DNA from: G963677325 sp963677325
Lineage (GTDB): Bacteria > Bacteroidota > Bacteroidia > Bacteroidales > Prolixibacteraceae
Assembly: GCA_963677325.2 (NCBI GenBank)
Contig: CAXXGM010000007.1
Coordinates: 310,001-374,000, forward strand
Length of the DNA stretch: 64,000 nucleotides
Direction of reading: 5' to 3'
Position 1 is the stretch's first letter. Each line of letters starts with the position of its first letter. Below, piece after piece: positions 21,464 to 28,912 of the stretch. The notes below the pieces were generated by a model, which was not told the DNA's origin, searched no databases, and saw nothing but the letters and a program-made list of their open reading frames with translations. The position numbers and the translations under genes are program-made.

Positions 21464-23482
21464 TTATGGTATAGAGATTGAAGGACAGTTGCCGATCTTC
21501 ACCCTTATCTTATAGGCATGATTGGCAACCAGATTAGGATAAGTATAGGTACTCTCATTCGGGTAGGGCGTTACCCATGTATCGCCGTTATCCACTGAAA
21601 AGGAATAAATACCTGTACCGCCGTTGGCTGATATTGTGATGCTTCCGTCATTCCCCGCATTGCATTTTACATTGGATTGACCTGTAACGGATGCTGTGGG
21701 GGTTGGATATAAAGTAATAACGGCGCTTCCGTTCATATCATTTACGCAGCCTCCGGTTATACGCGTTGCGGCAACTGTATATGTGCCGGCTGTCTGAATC
21801 CCAAAGTTAATCGCCGATCCGGTGCCGTTCATTGCCGTGCTTACAGCAGCACCATCTTTGTATAATTGATAGGTTGCAAGTGTTTGCGAATTATCCAATT
21901 CAACTGATAATCCGCTGCCTTCTGAGCAATAACTTCCGCCCCCGGTAACATTAAAAGCAGTTAAAGGTGGCCAGAGAAATGATACTGCGTCTAAATCAAG
22001 ATTGTAGTCATTTGTTGTTGTAAGCCGGATATATCGCGTACCGGCGTTGAGGGTAAGGGTTCTGATATCCCAGGATGGATTAATTATACTAACAGTATAT
22101 GTGCCAGCGTCTGTCCATGAAGTACCGTTTGCTGAAAGCGCAACCGTGACTGTAGGATCAGCTGATGTTCCGGCAGCCCTTCTCCATTTTACATCAACAG
22201 TTCTTCCTGAGGGAAGGATATCTCCGCCGGTCAGATCAAGGACTATTTGATCTCCATTATCCCAAAGTTCTGCAAAAGCTCCGTCAGGAGCATTTGATGC
22301 ATTGTTTGGATTGGTAACACCGCTTTGGGAATAAACAGAGCGTGCATAACCATAACACATATTGATTGATGTCCCCCCAACTGCTACATTTGCAATTGCT
22401 GCACCGCCGCCTGCATTGGTTATATTGCCGCTGTAATCGGTATTCGGGGCAGTGGGCTTAAAGCGAACATAAATCGTTGTGTTGGCAAGCGTGGCGCTGG
22501 TATATGGAACCTGAACAGACGAACCAAAACCGGAACCGGAGGTCGTTGATACCTCAAAGTTAGCGGGAGCAGAAACGGTAATGTTTCCTGGCGCTCCGAT
22601 CAGCAGTGAACCTGAGAGAATATAGGATTGTTCCGCAGAAGTGCCGCCACTGTGAGTATAACCGAAATCAAGACTGCCCGGATTAACGGTAATTATTGGT
22701 CCAGTTATAACTGTGTAGGTAATAACAACTTGTCCGGCACCGCCTGCTCCACCATTGTTACTGCTAAAGTAACCGTTGGCGCGTCCGCCACTGCCACCGC
22801 CGCCCGGAGCGTTACCCGTATTGCCTGATCCATTGTTGGTTCTGTAGGCCCCACCGTCGCCGCCTGTGTAAGGTGTATTATCGGGGTTGCCCGTTCCGCC
22901 TGTTCCGGTAACGCTATTTCCTCCATCGCCACCGTTACCACTATTTCCAGCGCCGCCGCCACCACCGGCTCCATTTCCTGAAGATGCCCCGCCGTCGCCG
23001 CCGTTAAAATCACCGGTGCCGCCTGCTCCACCTGAACCGTTGCTGCTGTTTGCAGCATTACCTCCGGCACCGCCTATCGCCGAAACAGTGCCACCGGTGC
23101 CTGTTAATGTTGTGGTACCACCGTTACCACCATTAGTTGGATTGCTACTTCCGGCTCCAGCTGTTCCAGCTGCACCAATCGTTATTGTATAAGATTGATT
23201 TGGACTAACAATAAGTGTGGAAGTGTTATAGGCACCGCCGCCGCCACCACCACCACCTCTGGTAGAATTGAAGCCTGAATAAGCTGCTCCACCGCCACCA
23301 CCGCCTCCCCACACTTCAACTTTAATGGAGGTTACGCCTGCTGGCACAGTCCATGGGCTGCCTGGATTGGTAACAACCACTTCTTGTGCAGCAATCTGCA
23401 GGATAGCTCCTGTCATCAGCCCGAGGAGTAGTATTAAACGGCATATTAATGCCCATGAGGAGCGAAAATATTTCGTTTTCAT
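21464..23482 (-). CDS. Secreted glycine-rich protein with Ig-like and SprB-type modules
   Basis: This 672-residue protein has a signal peptide at residues 1-32. Residues 37-255 are a glycine-rich domain opening with WTVPAGVTSIKVEVWGGGGG, related to the domains at 16421-19336 and 28913-31438. A module beginning ITVNPGSLDFGYTHSGG follows; such segments resemble choice-of-anchor D or BACON-type folds. Next comes a discoidin-like stretch (RSVYSQSGVTNPNNASNAPD, GTRYIRLTTTNDY), an Ig-like module and a terminal SprB-like module (VKCNAGNDGSITISANGGTG) that ends at YKIRVKIGNCPSISIP. No T9SS sorting domain is visible. The closest neighbours in domain make-up are the genes on either side. Carbohydrate binding is possible from the discoidin-like part but unproven. 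Confidence 0.75.
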   Translation of the reverse strand: MKTKYFRSSWALICRLILLLGLMTGAILQIAAQEVVVTNPGSPWTVPAGVTSIKVEVWGGGGGGGAAYSGFNSTRGGGGGGGGAYNTSTLIVSPNQSYTITIGAAGTAGAGSSNPTNGGNGGTTTLTGTGGTVSAIGGAGGNAANSSNGSGGAGGTGDFNGGDGGASSGNGAGGGGGAGNSGNGGDGGNSVTGTGGTGNPDNTPYTGGDGGAYRTNNGSGNTGNAPGGGGSGGRANGYFSSNNGGAGGAGQVVITYTVITGPIITVNPGSLDFGYTHSGGTSAEQSYILSGSLLIGAPGNITVSAPANFEVSTTSGSGFGSSVQVPYTSATLANTTIYVRFKPTAPNTDYSGNITNAGGGAAIANVAVGGTSINMCYGYARSVYSQSGVTNPNNASNAPDGAFAELWDNGDQIVLDLTGGDILPSGRTVDVKWRRAAGTSADPTVTVALSANGTSWTDAGTYTVSIINPSWDIRTLTLNAGTRYIRLTTTNDYNLDLDAVSFLWPPLTAFNVTGGGSYCSEGSGLSVELDNSQTLATYQLYKDGAAVSTAMNGTGSAINFGIQTAGTYTVAATRITGGCVNDMNGSAVITLYPTPTASVTGQSNVKCNAGNDGSITISANGGTGIYSFSVDNGDTWVTPYPNESTYTYPNLVANHAYKIRVKIGNCPSISIP

Positions 23483-23533
23483 CGTTTTATTTTATATCTG
23501 TACCGGTTCTAAATTCATTTTCTCATATATCTT

Positions 23534-25105
23534 TTAAGGAATGGCTGTCGACGTGCATCCTAAATTATCTTTTACCCTGATTTTATATGGTATATTTGCT
23601 CTAAGCCCCGTGTAGAGATGTGGATTGGGATTTGTCCCTGGTGTATAATTTTCTCCGTTATCAACGGAATACTGGTACGGTGCCGTCCCTCCTGAAGCCT
23701 GGATGGTAAGGGATCCGTCTTCTCCGCCATAACAGCTTATGTTTTTCTGATTCGTAACCGTAGCTTTGGGCTGGTTTATGGTTGCATTTAAGGTTTGCGG
23801 CGTGCCATTGCTGCAGGAATTTGAAGGGGTAACCTGCACAGTGCCGGATGTTATCCCGACTGTAACGGTAGCAGAATTGGTCGTTCCTCCTCCTGTCTGT
23901 GTCCATCCTGTTGGGAATGACCAGGTATAGGTCAATCCTGCAATATTTGTGACACTATATGTTTGTGAAGACTCCGGGCAAGGGGTTGCGCTGCCGGTTA
24001 TTGTGCTCGGCTGTGCAGGAGCAGAATTAAGGATAGTTAAAGCCGAGGATGTGAAAACAGTGTTTCCCGGTCCGCAGCTCCCGTTGTTGTTGCCAAACCA
24101 GCAATTCCCCTCATTGACAACATCGAAGGTAAGGTTATTCGTTCCTGCCGATGGTGCGGTAACAGTGAGTGAATATGTCCGGGTGGCGCCAGGGGCAAGG
24201 CCTCCGGCATCGGTACGCACCAGGTAATCTGGATCACCATTCCATTTTACACCGATATTTACATCAGGGCCGGCATCGGTCCATGTTGCCTGTCCAATAT
24301 TTTTTACCTTTACAGTTATGGTTCTTGTTTCCCCGGGACACCATGTTGCAGAGCCAATATCCATCGACGTATACTCTGACAGGTATTGTGGTATAGCCAA
24401 ACCTCTGATGTAAATATCATCTAAATAAATAGTACGGGATCCTGATCCTGAGAACTGGATCCTGAATCTTACGCTATTTTGATTGTCAAATGTAGTGGGC
24501 AATGATAGGTTAACTGTTCCACAGGATGTTGTTGGAACCGCACTGTTTGTTACAGAATAATCATTGGAACCATCATTATTATAATCGCCATAAAATGACC
24601 AAAGGTTTGTCCCGCTCCCTCCGTTATATAATCTTTGTTGAAAAGAAAATGTGATGTTTCGGTATCCTGATGTATTAATTAAAATGTCTAAGTATTGACT
24701 GGGATCATCGGCATAAAGATGCCCGGTTCCCTCGCATTCATTGTTCGTTGAAAAAGTCAATCCACTATTTGTTGCTGAGGGGATTCCTGTTGCATTGTCG
24801 TTTGATACATTTAAGTTCCCGTTTAATTGAAAACGGGCCATAGTTGTCTGCCCAAAAATTTCACCCTGGATCATAACACACAAAGCAAACAAGCTCACGA
24901 GTAACGATCTTGCTCCCCGATAGATTTTTAAAGACTTATTTTCCTTCAGTCGTATTGTTGTAATTTTGTGAATCTTAATAATATAAACAGCAATTTCCGA
25001 CCAGATTTTCCTGATCAGGCAGCTGTTTTCACCATTCGCTGAGAGCCGTTTTATGAGCAAAAAGATTCCACTGACCCCGAATTTCACTTCAGAATCCCCC
25101 TTCAT
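23534..25105 (-). CDS. Secreted protein with CARDB-like, PKD-like and SprB-type modules
   Basis: This 523-residue product has a long polar N-terminal stretch before a signal-like hydrophobic segment at residues 66-85 (SLLVSLFALCVMIQG). No other ATG precedes that segment, so either the long leader is real or a non-ATG start is used. It contains a jelly-roll-like module (ITFSFQQRLYNGGSGTNLWS, YLDDIYIRG), a CARDB/NEW3-like Ig domain (ETRTITVKVKNIGQATWTDA), a PKD-like module typical of T9SS cargo (YTWSFPTGWTQTGGG) and a terminal SprB-like module (ISCYGGEDGSLTIQASGGTA) ending at YKIRVKDNLGCTSTAIP. It appears to be the first gene of a four-gene operon reaching the giant adhesin. Confidence 0.72.
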   Translation of the reverse strand: MKGDSEVKFGVSGIFLLIKRLSANGENSCLIRKIWSEIAVYIIKIHKITTIRLKENKSLKIYRGARSLLVSLFALCVMIQGEIFGQTTMARFQLNGNLNVSNDNATGIPSATNSGLTFSTNNECEGTGHLYADDPSQYLDILINTSGYRNITFSFQQRLYNGGSGTNLWSFYGDYNNDGSNDYSVTNSAVPTTSCGTVNLSLPTTFDNQNSVRFRIQFSGSGSRTIYLDDIYIRGLAIPQYLSEYTSMDIGSATWCPGETRTITVKVKNIGQATWTDAGPDVNIGVKWNGDPDYLVRTDAGGLAPGATRTYSLTVTAPSAGTNNLTFDVVNEGNCWFGNNNGSCGPGNTVFTSSALTILNSAPAQPSTITGSATPCPESSQTYSVTNIAGLTYTWSFPTGWTQTGGGTTNSATVTVGITSGTVQVTPSNSCSNGTPQTLNATINQPKATVTNQKNISCYGGEDGSLTIQASGGTAPYQYSVDNGENYTPGTNPNPHLYTGLRANIPYKIRVKDNLGCTSTAIP

Positions 25106-25525
25106 TGAAAAAGATTTAAAGGATTAGTAATCTAAAAAACCAAGGTCAATCAGGCCGTTTCGGCTACCCTTGAAGAGAGGGTTGAAAAAACGGTTTTCAT
25201 TCCCCTTTATTCCTGCTTTTGGTCATCTAAATATCCATTAATCAATAGGTTCAATAGATGATCAAAATCAGTAAATAAAATTTACAAATTTTATTTAATA
25301 AATTGAAGCATTTTTTAACATTTAAATAGCTTTTTTTATTTTCATGAATTTATGTTTACTCAAAAGACCTGCAATTATTGGTATTTTTAATTATTTTATA
25401 CCTCTTTTCTTTGTTTAATTTATATTGATTCTTAATAGATGGGTGGGAAAAGTGAAGGAAATAAGAAAATATAGATAGCTGGCAGATTTCGTTTCTTATG
25501 CCCTTTTTGACAATAGTTAACGATT
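25106..25525. other. 420-base intergenic region, AT-rich, no gene seen
   Basis: This gap separates the CHU_C gene ending at 25526 from the operon starting at 25105. It is AT-rich with no open frame worth calling and no clear hairpin terminator. It should hold the promoter of the four-gene operon, but no convincing TAnnTTTG element was found on the minus strand close to 25105. Confidence 0.5.
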
Positions 25526-26962
25526 TTAATAACTTATATAAATGAATCCTTTTATACTCTTGTTAGTGCCTCCCAATTCAAGAATGTAGTAATAAGTACC
25601 CGTTGGGACCTCATTTAGATTGCTTAATGTGCTTTGGATTGTTCTTCCGTCCCAATCATTAAGGTAGTCGTCATTCTTGTAAACAAGTACTCCTGAACGT
25701 GTGTAGATGTGCAGGTGAGATTGGGGATAATACTCAAGTCCTTTAAATATCAGATAGTCATTCAATCCATCTCCATTTGGTGAGAATCCTTCGGGTATTT
25801 TTACTCCGGCGTCGTAAATATCTACGGTCACCAGTGCAGAATCGCACAAGTTTACTTCATTACATATTTCATATACAAACTGATCATGGCCGGCAACTCT
25901 CTCGCCAGGAGTATAAGTCACCGAACCATCCGGATTAACTCTGGTCTGGCCATGAGAAGGAGATTGGATGACCCTTAGGGAGGCCGGATTCAGCGGTGCT
26001 ATAGACTGATCATTGGCTATGACATTTATGGTTGTATCCTCCGCCCAGGAAGTGCGTACATAATCAGGATTTGCAATCATCAGGTATTGTTCAATCGGGA
26101 AACGGAAGGTCTTTTCGGATTGACATCCATAAATATCTGTTATTCTAAGGGTGTAACTGCCAGTTCTCTGCAGATATACGCCAGGTTTATCGGGAGAACC
26201 AATAATCTTCCCTTCGGAATTATACCATTTGTAAGTAAGAGCTTTTCCACTGGAAACAGAACCATCGACAGCAATACTCCCGTCTTTTTGAGGGGGGCCT
26301 GTCGTTTGAATCTCGGCAATAGGCAAAGGATCAACTTTGATGCTGATAATTTCACTGTCGGATTTGCCTGAGCGACCTGTTACCTGGAGCTTTATTTTAA
26401 ACTCTGAAGGCAATTTTCCGGCATAAGAAGAAGAAATCCTGAATTGTGTAGTTATGTTATCCAGGCTGGTTAGGGAACCACCGGGATCAATGAGTGACCA
26501 TTCATATTTGACGATGTCACCTTTAGATTTGGATGCATCCAAAGTGACTTGCTGACACGCTCCGGCAACAGTTATTCCTGAGATTACTGCTTCTATATCA
26601 ACAGACATGACTTTAAACATTCCTATCTTCAGATTCATCGCGCATAGCGTCGCATCCCATGCTGTGACTTTGAAGAAATAGATTCCAGGTTGATTCCATT
26701 CCACTTTGACACTTGAACCCAGATTGCTTCCAATGAATTTTGCAGCGGATACCGGGCAATTCCCCGGCAACATTGCAAAATCAACGGAAGCATCGTTGTA
26801 CAATTCCCATTTATAGGTATGTCCGGGCACTGAAGTTACTTCCAGGGTTGTGCTTTCACCCACATAAACAGTCCTTTGGGCAGAGGTTGATACTCCGGCC
26901 AATAGCAACGGAAAAAATACCGACAATGCCTCAAGCACCCAATATGAGGATAATAGCTTCAA
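25526..26962 (-). CDS. T9SS type B cargo protein with C-terminal CHU_C (gliding-motility) sorting domain, cassette copy A
   Basis: This 478-residue protein has a signal peptide (residues 1-28, cleavage near STSA). An Ig-like region follows, then a PKD-like part (ACQQVTLDASKSKGDIVKYE), another PKD-like part (AVDGSVSSGKALTYKWYNSE), a bacterial Ig domain of the Big_9 kind (INVIANDQS, GSVTYTPGE, DQFVYEICN) and a CHU_C domain at residues 389-478 (PEGFSPNGDGLNDYL, WDGR, VPTGTYYYILELGG). CHU_C domains direct export through the type IX system without the usual type A C-terminal cleavage signal, generally with a PorP/SprF partner. It is paralogous along its whole length to the protein at 33002-34408. 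Its cassette neighbours are the genes at 27585 and 28913; no PorP/SprF gene follows it directly. Confidence 0.88.
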   Translation of the reverse strand: MKLLSSYWVLEALSVFFPLLLAGVSTSAQRTVYVGESTTLEVTSVPGHTYKWELYNDASVDFAMLPGNCPVSAAKFIGSNLGSSVKVEWNQPGIYFFKVTAWDATLCAMNLKIGMFKVMSVDIEAVISGITVAGACQQVTLDASKSKGDIVKYEWSLIDPGGSLTSLDNITTQFRISSSYAGKLPSEFKIKLQVTGRSGKSDSEIISIKVDPLPIAEIQTTGPPQKDGSIAVDGSVSSGKALTYKWYNSEGKIIGSPDKPGVYLQRTGSYTLRITDIYGCQSEKTFRFPIEQYLMIANPDYVRTSWAEDTTINVIANDQSIAPLNPASLRVIQSPSHGQTRVNPDGSVTYTPGERVAGHDQFVYEICNEVNLCDSALVTVDIYDAGVKIPEGFSPNGDGLNDYLIFKGLEYYPQSHLHIYTRSGVLVYKNDDYLNDWDGRTIQSTLSNLNEVPTGTYYYILELGGTNKSIKGFIYISY

Positions 26963-27584
26963 TGTCCTTGTTTAATTAAATCAACTGTTTTGTTTTCAGT
27001 TTCATCACTTTTAAGTTTCCTGGCTTCTATCTTTTCATGTCACATTCTATTGGTTGTTTACATCTCCTGGAAAAACGCACCTCTTCCGTCCTGATTTTAT
27101 TACAATCAGTTGAAAATTACAGGAATACAGTTTTTGCCTGGGGCGGGGGGGAAAAAATCCCTTTAACGGGTAAACTTTTCCCTTCCCGATCAGGTTGTAA
27201 CTTCCTCCCGTGTATATTGTCCTGATCATTCCATAATAACGGATCCTCCCGGCCGCCTTTTCGCTGAGAAATTATTTTTATCTGTTACAATCCATTCTTT
27301 ACATTATATTTCTTTTACCACGAGGGTGTTTTCATAATGCGTCCCCTGAAACGGTATTGATTTTATATATGAATATCCGGTTACTTTCCTAAATGAGATT
27401 TCTCTTTGTCAAAGGTTGTCATTGATGGTAATTGGGTTGTCATTAATTGTTTTACCGCACAATGACCGTCAATGACTATTAATGACGCGGTCTATTAGCG
27501 TTAGGCAACATACCGGATACTCATTTTGATTTATCAATGCGGTAGTTGAATTAGACCATTAGCCTTGGTTAAATTGATCCTCTT
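26963..27584. promoter_or_regulatory. 622-base intergenic region with a cluster of GTCATT/AATGAC half-sites
   Basis: No gene is supported here. Between 27418 and 27486 the six-base word GTCATT occurs twice (27418, 27439) and its complement AATGAC three times (27461, 27471, 27481). Within it, GTCATTAAT (27439-27447) and ATTAATGAC (27478-27486) form a perfect nine-base inverted repeat. The cluster is about 460 bases upstream of the CHU_C gene at 26962 and about 100 bases past the stop of the gene at 28622-27585. It could be an operator, an mRNA hairpin or a mobile repeat remnant; sequence alone does not decide. A G-rich run (GGGGCGGGGGGG) lies near 27142. Confidence 0.4.
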
Positions 27585-28622
27585 TTAATTTTCAGGAATG
27601 AAAGTGGCCGGAGCTACCGGTGAGATGGCTGGTCTTGCCTTGATGTCCTGTTCTGTAAAATCAGCAAAAGCCAGATTTTCAGAGCAATCCGATTCTAATA
27701 CATCTTTTTGGCCTGCCGAGTTCACTGCATCAACTGCCAATTTGATGGTTTCACCGGCGGTGTTTTCAAAAGTGGCGTTTTGAATGACCACTTTGACGAA
27801 TATTGAAGCCCCGTCTTTGGTTTCGGTCAGTGCCGTGGAAGCCACGGCTCCGGTAACAGGAGTGTTATTAGTGATGGCGCCCAGGGTATTGGTTGCACCG
27901 GCCGTGGTGTATCCCCAGAAGATTTCAGCAGTTTGACCTGGCTGGAGGCCGCTTATCTGGTAGGAAGGGGTGAAAGAACCCGTGAAATTGGCGGCAACGA
28001 CTTCATAATAGAGGGTTTGAACCCCATAATCCATTACCATTTTAGTACCATCATAGGTGGCGGATTTAACCAGGGCTGCACATTGATCGGTTTTGACATC
28101 GTAAGCTGCCGATGAGGAACCATCGCTGGTCATGCTTCGAATGTCGATAGTAAAAGCATTCTTGGGGGTAATCTTATAGACCTTCATGTTATTGGCACAG
28201 CCTGAAGCCGGAGCCGTGTATTCGACCGCTACAAAGAGCGGGTTGGCTCCAAGGGCTGCAAGTCCATCGGACGACCAGGTAATATTTGTCTTGGATGGTC
28301 CCGAAGCGGTAAGCTCGGACGCGTAATCTGTGGCCGAAGCAACGGTAGAACCGGCCGCGCCGGCAGTTTCAATGGTTGCGGATCTCGTACTTCCCGTCAT
28401 AAAGGTTGTGCTTTTGGTGGCATACCAAAACACTTTTCCTCCGTCCGGGTTAAAGGTGGCGGAATAGTCATAAGGTTTACCTGCAATAGGATTCAACGGG
28501 CTTTCGGTACAGGTTAAGGGCCTGGGAGCAGAATTTTTAACAGCAGTTTGTCCAAATGTACTTGTTAAACTGGTAGCCAAAGTCATAATTGACAATACGG
28601 AAATGAATAAATGTTTTTTCAT
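27585..28622 (-). CDS. Exported cassette protein (small component), copy A
   Basis: This 345-residue protein has a signal peptide at residues 1-24. It is a clear homologue of the 323-residue protein at 34579-35550, sharing in order NP(I/M)xGKxYxYS, a GG..FxWY.T strand, an ITW(S/T) strand, a (F/Y)xVV.YT..C.NN(M/L)K strand, an S..SDGS segment, an YG...LYxxVxAxNFT segment, and the final (I/L)KARP(A/S)I tail. Four of the cysteines match. No recognised sorting domain ends it; the C terminus is KARPAISPVAPATFIPEN. I do not recognise a named family. Its fixed position between a large exported protein and a CHU_C protein in both cassettes suggests that the three act together at the cell surface. Confidence 0.78.
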   Translation of the reverse strand: MKKHLFISVLSIMTLATSLTSTFGQTAVKNSAPRPLTCTESPLNPIAGKPYDYSATFNPDGGKVFWYATKSTTFMTGSTRSATIETAGAAGSTVASATDYASELTASGPSKTNITWSSDGLAALGANPLFVAVEYTAPASGCANNMKVYKITPKNAFTIDIRSMTSDGSSSAAYDVKTDQCAALVKSATYDGTKMVMDYGVQTLYYEVVAANFTGSFTPSYQISGLQPGQTAEIFWGYTTAGATNTLGAITNNTPVTGAVASTALTETKDGASIFVKVVIQNATFENTAGETIKLAVDAVNSAGQKDVLESDCSENLAFADFTEQDIKARPAISPVAPATFIPEN

Positions 28623-28680
28623 GATTTAAAAAATTAATAGTGAATAAGTTAAATGTTATTTATTTGTTGTTTTTTTAGTT

Positions 28681-28902
28681 TTAATAATTTGAAATAATAT
28701 CGGGTGATAAAGAATTTTGCAATGGCTGGCGTTTGGCAGGAACGGGCGGGCCATTGACAACTTTGTCAATAAGGAAATAGAGCTTCCCGGCGGTTTTTTG
28801 AAATCGCGGAATCAATTCGGGGTAGAAGTCTGCGTGATCAGTCTGATGGAATTCCTCTTTATATCCATCTCGCGTTTTTTTAAATTCCGATTTCTGTTGC
28901 AT
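28681..28902 (-). CDS. Possible small protein, 73 residues, unrecognised
   Basis: An open frame starts ten bases after the stop of the large cassette protein and ends 58 bases before the small cassette protein. The product is polar with no signal peptide (starts MQQKSEFKKTRDGY, ends SLSPDIISNY) and resembles no family I know. There is no counterpart at the same place in cassette B, where the gap is only 35 bases. It may be a chance open frame in the spacer; the AATATG start context is not informative. Low confidence. Confidence 0.25.
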   Translation of the reverse strand: MQQKSEFKKTRDGYKEEFHQTDHADFYPELIPRFQKTAGKLYFLIDKVVNGPPVPAKRQPLQNSLSPDIISNY

Positions 28903-28912
28903 ATTTTGGTTA

